Assembly (NCBI GenBank): GCA_017524785.1
Contig: JAFXUY010000080.1
Location: forward strand, 1-43,594
DNA length: 43,594 bases
From: Bacteroidales bacterium
GTDB lineage: Bacteria; Bacteroidota; Bacteroidia; Bacteroidales; P3
Direction of reading: 5' to 3'
The notes beneath the pieces are model-generated. The model did no database searches, was not told the origin of the DNA, and saw only the letters and a list, made by a program, of their open reading frames with translations. The translations under genes and the position numbers were made by a program. Of this stretch, positions 34,839 through 42,282 are shown one piece after another (positions within the stretch are counted from its first letter, which is position 1; every line of letters begins with the position of its first letter).

Positions 34839-35621
34839 ATGAAGAAAGCTAACAAAATACTGGCACTTATTGCCGCCATTGCCATCAGCGCCTGCGCCTA
34901 TGCACAGACCGGTCGCGACCTGCAGTACGACGAGCTCAAGGGCGACGTGAAACGCGTCGACGCCGTGATGTACGAAGCCACCTACGACCTAAACGACAGC
35001 CTCGTCAACGGCGACCAACTGGAGCACCTCATCACCGAATATCGCCAGAACGGCCAGCGTCGCACGCAGACCTACCTCTCGGTGGCCGAGGACATCATCT
35101 TCCGCACCCGCTACAAACACGACGGCTTCGGGCTCACCACCCTCGAGCATGTGGTCGACAACCGCGACAATGTGATAGGCCGCACATACTACATCTATGA
35201 CACCGAACACACACTTACTGAAGTTTACGTCGAAGATGCCGAGCGCCAGATTGAAAGCCGCATGCTGCTCAAGCACGACGCTCTGGGCCGCATCAGCCAG
35301 CGTAGCTACAACGACCACTACAACGACGTGTTCAAACGCGAAGTTTACGTCTACAACCCCGACGGTTCTATCAACAAGGCTGTAGTCTACGACCGCTCGA
35401 AGAAGAAGGTACAGGAGAAACGCTGGGAATACGACGAGCAAGGCTACATCACCAGCTACACCCTCTACGACTACACCGAAGAGGAACCCGAGATGTTCAT
35501 CACCCTCTACAAGCGCGACTACGACGCCCACGGCAACTGGACCAAATGCACCGAGTACGAGCTTCTCGGCGACCGTATGATCCCCAACTTCACCACCGTC
35601 CGCACCATAGAGTATTTCTAG
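34839..35621 (+). CDS. Exported RHS/YD-repeat-like protein of unknown function
   Basis: It has 260 residues with a signal peptide (MKKANKILALIAAIAISACAYA before Gln). The first cysteine sits in ISAC, which also fits a lipobox, so it could be a lipoprotein instead of a freely secreted protein. The rest contains regularly spaced YDxxG-type beta-hairpins (KHDGFG, YVYNPDGSINKAVVYD, WEYDEQGYITSYTLYD, RDYDAHGNWTKC), similar to YD/RHS repeats found in Bacteroidetes periplasmic proteins. Function unknown. It is divergent from the T9SS protein genes, with a 150-bp AT-rich gap between. Confidence 0.82.
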   Translation: MKKANKILALIAAIAISACAYAQTGRDLQYDELKGDVKRVDAVMYEATYDLNDSLVNGDQLEHLITEYRQNGQRRTQTYLSVAEDIIFRTRYKHDGFGLTTLEHVVDNRDNVIGRTYYIYDTEHTLTEVYVEDAERQIESRMLLKHDALGRISQRSYNDHYNDVFKREVYVYNPDGSINKAVVYDRSKKKVQEKRWEYDEQGYITSYTLYDYTEEEPEMFITLYKRDYDAHGNWTKCTEYELLGDRMIPNFTTVRTIEYF

Positions 35622-35650
35622 CATTGCATCACAGTCAATTTTATACTTAC

Positions 35651-35701
35651 AGAAGCATTACAGAAATGATGGAAACAAACAGAAATTTCTGTAATGCTTC
35701 T
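35651..35701. repeat. Perfect 17-bp inverted repeat upstream of era
   Basis: AGAAGCATTACAGAAAT (35651-35667) pairs perfectly with 35685-35701 across a 17-nt spacer. Further TTTCTGT words follow to about 35725. It lies 43 bp before the era ATG and could be a regulatory hairpin or another dispersed repeat. Confidence 0.85.
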
Positions 35702-35743
35702 GCCTTTTCTGTCCCTTTCTGTAATAACAAATAACATCTGTAA

Positions 35744-36691
35744 ATGAAATGCGGATTCGTAAATATAATTGGTAACCCCAACGTGGGCAAGTCGACACTT
35801 ATGAACGCTCTTGTCGGAGAGCGTTTAAGCATAATAACTTCCAAGGCCCAGACCACCCGCAAGCGCGTGATGGGCATTGTCAACGGCCGCATAAGCGAGA
35901 GCCATCAAGCCTGCTTGGATGGCCGAGCGCCAGAGGCCGTGGGCGCAGCCAATGGGGACGATTTCCAGATTATCTACACCGACACCCCCGGCATCGTCAA
36001 CCCCGCCAACAAACTCCACGAGCAGATGATGGGATTTATCGGCACCGCCATGCAGGATGCCGACCTCTTCCTCCTCGTTACCGAGGTTGGCGAGAAATTC
36101 AAGAACCGCCACGTGCTGCAGAAGGTCATAGACAGCGACACTCCCGTCATCCTTGTCATCAACAAGATAGACCTCTCCGACCAGGCCACCATCCAGAAGA
36201 AGATTGCCTACTGGCAGTCCGAAATCCCTCGTGCCGTCATAGTTCCCTGCTCTGCTACTGAAGGGTTCAACATCGACAAGATATTCGACCTCATCCTCGA
36301 ACGCCTGCCCGAGCACCCAGCCTATTTCCCCACCGACGAGCTGACCGACCGCACCATGCGCTTCTTCGTCAGCGAGATAGTGCGCGAGAAGATACTCCTC
36401 TACTACCAGAAGGAGATACCCTACAGCTGCGAGGTGGCTGTGGAAGCCTACGAAGAAAAGGACGGCATCGACAACATCTCGTGTCTCATCTACGTCGAAC
36501 GCGAAAGCCAGAAGGCCATCCTCATCGGCCACCAAGGCAAAGCAATCAAAAAGCTGGGCATCGAAGCCCGCAAGGACATCGAGGAGTTCACCGGCAAGAA
36601 ATGTTTCCTCTCCCTACACATCAAAGTGCTGAAAGACTGGCGCAATAGCGACCGTGCACTGAAGAGCTTTGGCTACGTGCTGGATGACTAA
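35744..36691 (+). CDS. era: GTPase Era with an unusual in-frame insertion
   Basis: Era is an essential GTPase of 30S ribosome assembly that binds the 3' end of 16S rRNA. It has 315 residues, about 20 more than usual. Motifs are G1 GNPNVGKST, G3 DTPG, G4 NKID, and a C-terminal KH domain (LIGHQGKAIKKLGIEARKDI). Residues 49-71 (RISESHQACLDGRAPEAVGAANG) are an extra segment between GIVNG and DDFQIIYTDTPG, where normal Era proteins join directly. It falls in the beta-hairpin turn before the G3 motif. The DNA of the insert contains hairpins, see the separate entry. Otherwise the gene looks intact and functional. Confidence 0.95.
   Translation: MKCGFVNIIGNPNVGKSTLMNALVGERLSIITSKAQTTRKRVMGIVNGRISESHQACLDGRAPEAVGAANGDDFQIIYTDTPGIVNPANKLHEQMMGFIGTAMQDADLFLLVTEVGEKFKNRHVLQKVIDSDTPVILVINKIDLSDQATIQKKIAYWQSEIPRAVIVPCSATEGFNIDKIFDLILERLPEHPAYFPTDELTDRTMRFFVSEIVREKILLYYQKEIPYSCEVAVEAYEEKDGIDNISCLIYVERESQKAILIGHQGKAIKKLGIEARKDIEEFTGKKCFLSLHIKVLKDWRNSDRALKSFGYVLDD
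35888..35956 (+). repeat. 69-bp palindromic in-frame insert within era
   Basis: The insert begins CGCATAAGCGAGAG and ends GCAGCCAATGG. Inside are a near-perfect inverted repeat (GCCATCAAGC at 35901-35910 with GCTTGGATGGC at 35913-35923, one unpaired base) and a second one (GCGCC 35927-35931 with GGCGC 35942-35946). Flanks AACGG and AATGG look like a short target duplication. It resembles in principle the in-frame palindromic elements known from Rickettsia; no other copy is seen in this window. Confidence 0.7.
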
Positions 36692-36695
36692 AAAA

Positions 36696-36729
36696 GAAGG
36701 CTGCCTGTTCGGGCAGCCTTCTTTTTTTT
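36696..36729. terminator. Bidirectional terminator between era and rplY
   Basis: A perfect 10-bp stem, GAAGGCTGCC with GGCAGCCTTC (36696-36705 with 36712-36721), has a 6-nt loop. It is flanked by five As on the left and eight Ts on the right, so it can work for both converging transcripts. Confidence 0.92.
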
Positions 36730-36742
36730 GTCAGTGCCAATC

Positions 36743-37330
36743 TTACTCGGCAGCAGCCTCGCCTTCACCCTCGCCGGCAGTGGCGCTGGCACGGGTGCTC
36801 ACCACGTTGACCACCTCGGCGCTCTTCGGGTTGAGAATCTCATAACCCTCGCAGGCGATGTCCTGCACGCGGATGCGCTGGTTGACATCGAGGTTGGTGA
36901 TGTCGAGGAGAACCTCGCTGGGCATGTTGGCGGGAACAGCCTTCACGTTGCGGCGTTTCTGCTTATAAGCCAACTTACCACCTTTCATGACACCCTTCGA
37001 GGTGCCGGTGGTGTGCACGGGGATGGACATCACGACGGGCTTGCCATCGGTCAGCTCGTAGAAGTCAGCATGGTAGACAATCTCGGTCACGGGGTGGAAC
37101 TCGATGTCTTTCAGCATAGCCATGTGGTCGGTGCCATTGATGGTGATCTTCTCGAAGCAGGGTTCGGGGTTGAACAGAATGCGCTGGAAGGCAGTCTGGT
37201 CGACGCTGAACATAATCTGCTCGCCCTTACCGTACATGACGCAAGGAACCTTGGCGTCGCGACGCAGAGCCTTAGCATCCTTTTTCCCTACGTTCTCACG
37301 GAGAGAACCGCTCATTGATACTACTCTCAT
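36743..37330 (-). CDS. rplY: 50S ribosomal protein L25/Ctc
   Basis: It binds 5S rRNA in the large subunit; the long Ctc form has an extra C-terminal domain. It has 195 residues, normal for Bacteroidetes Ctc. Visible are LRENVGKKDAKALRRDAKVP and CVMYGKGE at the N-terminus, ITINGTDHMAMLKDIEFHPV in the middle, and the acidic alanine-rich tail. It is 44 bp downstream of prs in the same direction, so both are probably co-transcribed. Confidence 0.95.
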   Translation of the reverse strand: MRVVSMSGSLRENVGKKDAKALRRDAKVPCVMYGKGEQIMFSVDQTAFQRILFNPEPCFEKITINGTDHMAMLKDIEFHPVTEIVYHADFYELTDGKPVVMSIPVHTTGTSKGVMKGGKLAYKQKRRNVKAVPANMPSEVLLDITNLDVNQRIRVQDIACEGYEILNPKSAEVVNVVSTRASATAGEGEGEAAAE

Positions 37331-37374
37331 TGTTGTTTTGTTTTAATTTGTTAATGATTAATTATATGATTGCA

Positions 37375-38367
37375 TTACTGCAAATCGTTCATGCGGTGGA
37401 TGACACCTTTACGGTGCAGGGTGGTCTCGTAGAGGTTGTCGAGGCTCTCGTAGTTGACCACGCGGCGGATGGCCTCGGCCAACAGCCAGTCGCAGCTCAG
37501 GACGTGGATCTTGCTGCTCTCGCGCTTCAGCGGGATGGTGTCGGTGGTGACAAGTTCCTCAAGCTCCGAGGCTTCGACCTTCTCTATGGCCTGACCGCTG
37601 AGCACGGGGTGGGTAATCATGGCGCGCACGCTTTTGGCGCCGCTCTCCTTGATGATGCCGGCGGCCTTGCAGATGGTGGTGCCGGTGTCGATGATGTCGT
37701 CGAGCAGGATGACGTGCTTGTCCTTCACGTCGCCAATGAGGCGCATCTCGCCAATCTCATTGGGTTTGTTGCGGTGCTTGTAGCAAATGACGAAGCTGTT
37801 GTTCAAGGTCTTGGCATAGACGCCGGCACGTTTGCTGCCACCCATGTCGGGGCTGGCGAACATCACGTCCTCAATGTCGAACTTCTCGCGGATATAGGGC
37901 ATGAAGAGGCTCGAACCGTAGAGGTGGTCGACGGGGATATTGAAGAAGCCCTGAATCTGGTCGGCGTGGAGGTCCATGGTGATGACGCGGTCGACACCGG
38001 CGACGCTGATCATGTCGGCTATAAGCTTCGATGCTATAGGCACATGGGGTTTATCTTTGCGGTCCTGACGGGCGAAACCGTAGTAAGGTATCACGGCGAT
38101 AATCTTCTGGGCCGAGGCGCGCTTGGCGGCGTCGATCATCATCAGCAACTCGAAGAGGTTGTCAGTCGGGGGGATAGTGCTCTGGATGATGAACACAATA
38201 CCGCCACGGATGGTTTCCTCGTAGGAAGGCTGGAATTCACCATCGGCATACTGGAAAACGGTCGAGTTGCCCAGCGGAATGCCATAGATTTCCGCCACAC
38301 GGCGTGCCAGGTTTTCCGTGGCGCGGCCGGCGAAAATAAATACTTTGTCAGAACGCATGCTGTTCAT
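37375..38367 (-). CDS. prs: Ribose-phosphate pyrophosphokinase (PRPP synthetase)
   Basis: It makes PRPP from ribose 5-phosphate and ATP for nucleotide, His and Trp synthesis. It has 330 residues. Motifs are YADGEFQPSY, YYGFARQDRKDKPHVPI (ATP loop), MDLHADQIQGFF, and the PRPP-binding VILLDDIIDTGTT. The start is MNSMRSDKVFIFAG; an internal Met4 is possible. It is first gene of the prs-rplY pair, with a strong promoter upstream. Confidence 0.96.
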   Translation of the reverse strand: MNSMRSDKVFIFAGRATENLARRVAEIYGIPLGNSTVFQYADGEFQPSYEETIRGGIVFIIQSTIPPTDNLFELLMMIDAAKRASAQKIIAVIPYYGFARQDRKDKPHVPIASKLIADMISVAGVDRVITMDLHADQIQGFFNIPVDHLYGSSLFMPYIREKFDIEDVMFASPDMGGSKRAGVYAKTLNNSFVICYKHRNKPNEIGEMRLIGDVKDKHVILLDDIIDTGTTICKAAGIIKESGAKSVRAMITHPVLSGQAIEKVEASELEELVTTDTIPLKRESSKIHVLSCDWLLAEAIRRVVNYESLDNLYETTLHRKGVIHRMNDLQ

Positions 38368-38432
38368 TATAGTATTGATTTAAGGTATTTTATATTGTTT
38401 TAGAATCTTTTCTTACTATCTGAAAACGAGTG

Positions 38433-38463
38433 CAAAAATACGAATTTTTATTGGTCCGGCAAA
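38433..38463 (-). promoter_or_regulatory. prs promoter, Bacteroidetes type
   Basis: On the minus strand the -7 box TATTTTTG (38433-38440) and -33 box TTTG (38460-38463) are 19 bp apart. The leader to the prs ATG is about 60 nt. Confidence 0.72.
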
Positions 38464-38469
38464 AAAATA

Positions 38470-38501
38470 TTTTACCATGTCGAAAAAAGTGTGTACTTTT
38501 G
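38470..38501 (+). promoter_or_regulatory. Promoter of tRNA-Leu
   Basis: The -7 box TACTTTTG lies at 38494-38501, with a weaker TTTT -33 element at 38470-38473, 20 bp apart. The back-to-back -33 boxes of prs and tRNA-Leu are adjacent. Confidence 0.6.
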
Positions 38502-38545
38502 CACCCGATTTCACGGAGAGAAAGAGTGATGCAAGAGGAGGAAAC

Positions 38546-38578
38546 AACTCTTAATTCTTAACTCTTAACTCATAACTG
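38546..38578. repeat. TTAATTC/TTAACTC repeats in the tRNA-Leu leader
   Basis: Four degenerate 7-8-bp units (TTAATTC, TTAACTC, TTAACTC, ATAACTG) lie between promoter and tRNA-Leu. Same family as 15831-15864. Confidence 0.75.
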
Positions 38579-38584
38579 AAACAA

Positions 38585-38667
38585 GCCCTGGTGGTGGAAT
38601 GGTAGACACGGTAGACTCAAAATCTGCTGCTCGCAAGGGCGTGAGGGTTCAAGTCCCTCCCGGGGTA
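38585..38667 (+). tRNA. tRNA-Leu (anticodon CAA)
   Basis: The gene begins GCCCTGG and ends CCGGGGT plus discriminator A, giving a 7-bp acceptor stem with two G-U pairs. The anticodon loop CTCAAAA has anticodon CAA. A variable arm (GCTCGCAAGGGC) and GGGTTCAAGTCCC T-arm are present. It is 83 nt without encoded CCA. It is a plausible integration target of the element that follows. Confidence 0.94.
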
Positions 38668-38673
38668 CAAAAC

Positions 38674-38697
38674 GGAGGTCAAACGACCTCCTTTTTT
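38674..38697 (+). terminator. Terminator of tRNA-Leu
   Basis: A perfect 7-bp stem GGAGGTC/GACCTCC (38674-38680 with 38685-38691) has a 4-nt loop and is followed by six Ts. Confidence 0.88.
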
Positions 38698-38844
38698 ATT
38701 GCCTGAAACATAGTATAATATTGCTATAAACCAAGTGTTTACGAATAATCACCCAACAAAGGGGTATTTGAGTTTATTTGTTGTTATTTTATATTTTTTA
38801 CTCAAATTCTTTCCCAAATCTTTCCCAAAAATAAAAATAAAATG

Positions 38845-38852
38845 TATCTTTG
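38845..38852 (+). promoter_or_regulatory. -7 box of the integrase promoter
   Basis: TATCTTTG matches TAnnTTTG in an AT-rich region 30 bp before the integrase ATG. A TTTC at about 20 bp upstream may act as -33 element. Confidence 0.55.
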
Positions 38853-38882
38853 CAAAAATAAAATAAGATAACATAAAATAAT

Positions 38883-40058
38883 ATGGCAAAGAGTAAGAGT
38901 ATTTTAATCAGCGGAAACCCTTATGTTGAGATGAGGGAAGCACGCGGTGGGGAGATTGTGAAGTTGCGGCTGGTGTACATACTCGGCAACACCATCGAAG
39001 TGGACGAGGAGGGAAAAAGGACATATCGCCAGCAACGGAAGCAGGAGAAAACCGACCTATGGTTGTGGAACAAAAAGCACCTCACCCCTGCCGAGAGCGA
39101 ACACAACCGAGTGACAAAGGAGACCGCCAAGGTGGTGAGGGAAACGAGGGAGAGGGAGTTCCTGTCGAAAAGCCGAGGCTATATGTTCGCCGCCGACCGC
39201 AGCAAGATAAACCTCTACGAATGGTTTGAGGACTACATCGGCGAGTACTCCAAGGCTGACGAGAGGGTGTTGCGGCTCTCCGTGAAGCGGTTCCGCTCGT
39301 TCATCGAGGGCAGCAGACGCTACGCACTCTTCTCGAAGTGCATCCACCCCGACCAACTCACCCCCGACCTTGTGGAGGCATTCGTGGAGCAACTGGAGAA
39401 GGATTGCAGAGGCGAGGGAGCCAAGACCCTCTACAAGCGTTTCAAGAAAATCATCACAGCGGCCACCAAGCAGGGCGTGTTCCTCGACAACCCATGCGAC
39501 GGCATCACGGCAAAGGTTGAGGACGAAGGGCGACTGAAGAAGGACGTTTTGACCGCCGACGAGATTACCAGGCTCCTGCAATGCAAGTTCGACCGACAGA
39601 GTGACGATGTGCGGCGTGCGTTCATCCTCTCCCTCTTCACAGGGCTGCGGTTCTGCGATGTCAAGGAGCTGCGGTACCGCAACATCAACTATGAGGAATG
39701 CACCCTCACGTTCCAGCAGCAGAAAACCAGGCGCACCAACACCGTACCCCTGCGTCCCGACGTGCTGGCGATGATAGGCAAAGGAGAGCCAGACAGTCTC
39801 GTCTTCCACCTCGGCAGCCCCGTGGCTTGCAACAAATCGCTCCAGCACTGGGTGAGCCGTGCCGGAATCAACAAGCACATCACGTGGCACTGCGCCCGGC
39901 ACTCATTCGGAGCGAACACATACTACAACCTCAAAGACCTGCGGGCAACGTCGGAGCTGCTCGGACACGCCGACTCCAAGGTCACACAGATATACACCAA
40001 GGTATTCGACGACCGCAAGAGGGAGCTTGTGAACAGCCTGCCCAGCATCGAGGAATAA
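38883..40058 (+). CDS. Tyrosine recombinase / phage-type integrase
   Basis: It has 391 residues. It has an N-terminal Arm/SAM-like region (about 1-110), a core-binding domain (about 115-215, LYEWFEDYIGEY), and a catalytic domain with the tetrad visible: Arg in TGLRFCDVKEL, His-x-x-Arg in WHCARHSFG, His in LGHADSKVTQ and the nucleophile Tyr in IYTKVFD. It starts 216 bp after tRNA-Leu and is the first gene of the element, the classic position next to an attachment site. It most likely mediates integration of the following phage-like element at the tRNA gene. Bacteroidetes conjugative or mobilisable elements use similar enzymes. Confidence 0.95.
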   Translation: MAKSKSILISGNPYVEMREARGGEIVKLRLVYILGNTIEVDEEGKRTYRQQRKQEKTDLWLWNKKHLTPAESEHNRVTKETAKVVRETREREFLSKSRGYMFAADRSKINLYEWFEDYIGEYSKADERVLRLSVKRFRSFIEGSRRYALFSKCIHPDQLTPDLVEAFVEQLEKDCRGEGAKTLYKRFKKIITAATKQGVFLDNPCDGITAKVEDEGRLKKDVLTADEITRLLQCKFDRQSDDVRRAFILSLFTGLRFCDVKELRYRNINYEECTLTFQQQKTRRTNTVPLRPDVLAMIGKGEPDSLVFHLGSPVACNKSLQHWVSRAGINKHITWHCARHSFGANTYYNLKDLRATSELLGHADSKVTQIYTKVFDDRKRELVNSLPSIEE

Positions 40059-40097
40059 CGCCCTCGGACACTCCAATTTTTTGTAAAAACACCCAAA

Positions 40098-40134
40098 GAC
40101 ACCCCAAATTATAGAAAGTGGGGTGTCTGTTTTT
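40098..40134 (+). terminator. Terminator of the integrase gene
   Basis: A stem GACACCCC/GGGGTGTC (40098-40105 with 40120-40127) has a 14-nt loop and is followed by a T-rich run (40130-40134). Confidence 0.85.
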
Positions 40135-40246
40135 GTTGTATTCTGTTATTTGGAAAGTTAAACTTTTTAACAAAAACAACAGATTTCGACACGTTCAGAC
40201 ATTATAAAACACATTTTATTTGACTAACGAGTTTATCAAATTCTTC

Positions 40247-40280
40247 TTGCAAAAAATCCGATTTTTTCTTATTATTTTTG
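40247..40280 (+). promoter_or_regulatory. Promoter of the early operon of the element
   Basis: The -7 box TATTTTTG (40273-40280) with a TTG at 40247-40249 gives a spacing of 23 bp, a little long. It lies 33 bp upstream of the AlpA-like gene and is the only candidate before five overlapping genes. Confidence 0.5.
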
Positions 40281-40312
40281 CAGCCGAAAAACATAATAAA
40301 ATATTCAGTATA

Positions 40313-40549
40313 ATGAACAACGAAGATTTTATCACATTTGAGGCTGCTTGTCAATATCTCGGCATCACAACTGGGCAGATGTACCAGTACACCCACAAAA
40401 GAGTTATTCCGGCATACAAGCCTTTCGGGAAGAAACTTTACTTTCTGAAATCGGAACTGAACAAAATCATTGGCTCGGCACGTATCGTCCCTCAAAGCGA
40501 AATCGAGGAGCAGGCCCGTCAGATAACCCGCAAACCAGCAGCCGTATGA
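40313..40549 (+). CDS. AlpA/MerR-like helix-turn-helix protein (excisionase-like)
   Basis: It has 78 residues. The sequence FITFEAACQYLGITTGQMYQYTHKRVIPAYKPFGKKLYF is a classical helix-turn-helix of the excisionase/AlpA family; the wing contains the KLYF segment. Small proteins of this type act as directionality factors for tyrosine integrases or as transcription regulators. The ATG at 40313 is chosen because the HTH begins shortly after; longer readings run through AT-rich promoter sequence. The stop overlaps the next start (ATGA). It is first of five coupled genes. Confidence 0.85.
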   Translation: MNNEDFITFEAACQYLGITTGQMYQYTHKRVIPAYKPFGKKLYFLKSELNKIIGSARIVPQSEIEEQARQITRKPAAV

Positions 40550-40761
40550 AAAAGCCAGCCCCCATGCAGTCGGCATTGCTGGCGGTACTCTCCGACGGCA
40601 AGCCACACAGCAACTACGAACTGAACGCCCTTTGCAAGACATCGGACGCAAGGACGTCAATCAGCCACCTCCGTGCCAAAGGCGTACAGATCGTGGACGA
40701 GTGGTGCGTGAACTCGCAGGGGGTGCGTTACAAAGTTTATACATTAATCAGCCAGCAGTGA
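40546..40761 (+). CDS. Small winged-helix-like protein A
   Basis: It has 71 residues. It shows a compact helix-turn-helix pattern: SALLAVLSDGKPHSNYELNA, then SDARTSISHLRAKGV and a wing ending QIVDEWCVNSQGVRYKVYTL. The layout suggests DNA binding. It is clearly paralogous to the next gene, which keeps the LSDG-(K/R)-x-H, ISxLRxxGV and DEW elements. It is coupled by ATGA to the AlpA-like gene and by GTGA to its paralogue. No specific family name is recognised. It may regulate the early operon. Confidence 0.75.
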   Translation: MKKPAPMQSALLAVLSDGKPHSNYELNALCKTSDARTSISHLRAKGVQIVDEWCVNSQGVRYKVYTLISQQ

Positions 40762-40985
40762 GAAAGGCACCATTGAGGGACGGAGTTATGGAGGCACTAT
40801 CCGACGGCAGAAGACACACGATGCAGGAACTTGGCGAAAAGCTCGGCACTTGCATAACCTCTGTAGGGTGTCAAATATCCCGTCTCCGCTACCTCGGCGT
40901 TCCAATCCTCGACGAATGGACGGCAGAGGACGGCAGGTACTTCAAACGCTACTGGATAGACAACGGAAAGGAGCAACAACAATGA
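40758..40985 (+). CDS. Small winged-helix-like protein B (GTG start)
   Basis: It has 75 residues from a GTG start that overlaps the previous stop. Shared pattern with protein A: MEALSDGRRHTMQELGEKLG, ISRLRYLGVPILDEWTA and a wing YFKRYWID. Using the internal ATG would lose only ten residues; the GTG is preferred for the 4-bp overlap seen throughout this operon. The next gene starts at 40982 with the same overlap. Twin small DNA-binding proteins could bind as a heterodimer. Confidence 0.72.
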   Translation: MRKAPLRDGVMEALSDGRRHTMQELGEKLGTCITSVGCQISRLRYLGVPILDEWTAEDGRYFKRYWIDNGKEQQQ

Positions 40986-41230
40986 AGAAAAACAACAAGA
41001 GACCGACCTCGTACAAGGCAAAGCCCAAGAGGAAGACCAGGCGGGGCAGCACACCGAAGAAAAAACGTGACGAGATGGTTCTCATCACCATCAAGGACTA
41101 CGACAAATACCAGCCGTTTCTTGACGAGCTGAAACGGCGAGGCATCACCGCCGAGAACTACCGTGAACACATGGCAGAGGTCGAGGAGTTGAGACCACTG
41201 TTTGAACATCGCCGGAAAGGAGGTGACTGA
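40982..41230 (+). CDS. Small basic protein of unknown function
   Basis: It has 82 residues. The first 30 residues are strongly Lys/Arg-rich (MKKNNKRPTSYKAKPKRKTR), followed by a charged helical part (DYDKYQPFLDELKRRGITAENYREHMAEVEEL). It could bind nucleic acid. It is coupled by a 4-bp overlap to the previous gene and by a 1-bp overlap to the DUF4373 gene. No family recognised. Confidence 0.7.
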   Translation: MKKNNKRPTSYKAKPKRKTRRGSTPKKKRDEMVLITIKDYDKYQPFLDELKRRGITAENYREHMAEVEELRPLFEHRRKGGD

Positions 41231-41808
41231 TGGGCAAATTAATGGCAATGTACTGGTTCAAACATGACGTTGAGGCTCGAAATGACGATAAAATCATCAA
41301 TCTCAGGATAGACTTGGGAGCAGCAGGCTACGGCATATATTTTATGATTCTCGAACTACTTGCGACTTCCGAAAACTTCAAATTGTCCGACAATTACAAG
41401 GCTATCGCATACAAGATTGGTTCAAATGAAGAGCTGGTGGAAAAAGTTGTGCTAAATTATGGATTATTTGAATTTGACAATGATTTTAAATTCTTCTACT
41501 CGCCACGATTGAAAAAACACATGGATGATGTGGTGGCCACTTCCGAGAAACGAGCTGTGGCAGGTAGAGTATCGGCGGCAAAACGAGCAGGGAAAAATGA
41601 AACAGCCGACGTGTGGAAAGTTCCAACGGAAGACGAAGTGAAGGAGTACTGTAAGAAAAATAACATTGATGTTAGTGTGGGAAAACGATGGTATGATTAT
41701 AACAACATTATTGGGTTTTATGATGAAGACAACAAACCAGTAATAAAATATTGGAGAGCATCTTTGAAACGATGGGTTCAAAAACTCAAAAGAGACGGAG
41801 ATTATTGA
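41230..41808 (+). CDS. DUF4373/Lin1244-type protein, phage replication initiator-like
   Basis: It has 192 residues. The N-terminal domain MYWFKHDVEARNDDKIINLRIDLGAAGYGIYFMILELL is typical of DUF4373/Lin1244-Lin1753 domains found in phage replisome organisers and primosome-like proteins. C-terminally, a positively charged segment (SLKRWVQKLKRDGDY) ends the reading frame. The gene is visibly more AT-rich than its neighbours. In the same frame beyond the stop, a short peptide, a second stop and an acidic/basic tail (DKDIDIDIESESDER, then poly-Lys) are encoded, which may be a lost C-terminus. 11-bp repeats begin at its stop codon. Confidence 0.85.
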   Translation: MGKLMAMYWFKHDVEARNDDKIINLRIDLGAAGYGIYFMILELLATSENFKLSDNYKAIAYKIGSNEELVEKVVLNYGLFEFDNDFKFFYSPRLKKHMDDVVATSEKRAVAGRVSAAKRAGKNETADVWKVPTEDEVKEYCKKNNIDVSVGKRWYDYNNIIGFYDEDNKPVIKYWRASLKRWVQKLKRDGDY

Positions 41809-41846
41809 ACACTTGTTGAACACTTGTTGAACACTTGTTGAACAGA
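41807..41846. repeat. Iteron-like 11-bp direct repeats (TTGAACACTTG)
   Basis: Three full and one partial tandem copies of TTGAACACTTG start at the stop codon of the replication-type gene. A block of GATATA-type hexamers follows (41847-41871). Direct repeats right after an initiator-like gene could be replication origin iterons. They also fit the general short-repeat habit of this genome. Confidence 0.75.
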
Positions 41847-41871
41847 TAAAGATATAGATATAGATATAGAA

Positions 41872-42253
41872 TCAGAGTCAGATGAAAGAAAGAAAAAAAA
41901 GAAAAAAGACGGCATGTCTGCCAGACAGACACGCGAGAAATGACAACAGACAGACACGCCGTCGTTTTTCCCTTTCGGATTTTCGCCAGTGCTACGCAGG
42001 CAGGGTGGCGAGGTCAGAGACAACCACGGCGAGGGCGAGGGGCAGCGACAGACAGGCAGGGCGACTCACCCCGTGCAACAGGCGACAGACAGAGAAAACA
42101 CCGCGCGTGCGACCCCGACCGCAGCACCACCGACCACTCCACCAAACCCGACAAACACAACAGCTAATCGCGTGCGTGTAGAGAAATCGGACACCTCCGC
42201 AACCAAAAGCGACATAACTTGAAGAAAATCTTGCACATATCAAATAAATTTCG
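41872..42253. other. Gap without a supported gene in the element
   Basis: Several overlapping frames are open, but all are rich in Arg, Pro, Thr or Gln, with no recognisable domain, no good ribosome binding site and no agreement on frame. The stretch contains the words CAGACAGACACG and CGACAGACAG repeated. I see no convincing gene or RNA here. It may hold a remnant of the DUF4373 gene tail at its left end. Confidence 0.5.
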
Positions 42254-42261
42254 TAATTTTG
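42231..42261 (+). promoter_or_regulatory. Promoter of the ASCH-domain gene
   Basis: The -7 box TAATTTTG (42254-42261) and a TTG at 42231-42233 are 20 bp apart. The leader to the ATG at 42283 is about 15 nt. Confidence 0.65.
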
Positions 42262-42282
42262 CAAATAAAAAACCGAGACACT

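Noticed and set aside
35888..35956. Frameshift or assembly error in era
   Set aside because: The insert is a multiple of three, both flanks remain in the same frame, and all GTPase and KH motifs are intact.
41882..42222. Three overlapping small open frames in the element
   Set aside because: They overlap each other in different frames, lack ribosome binding sites and domains, and are Arg/Pro/Thr-rich low-complexity sequences.
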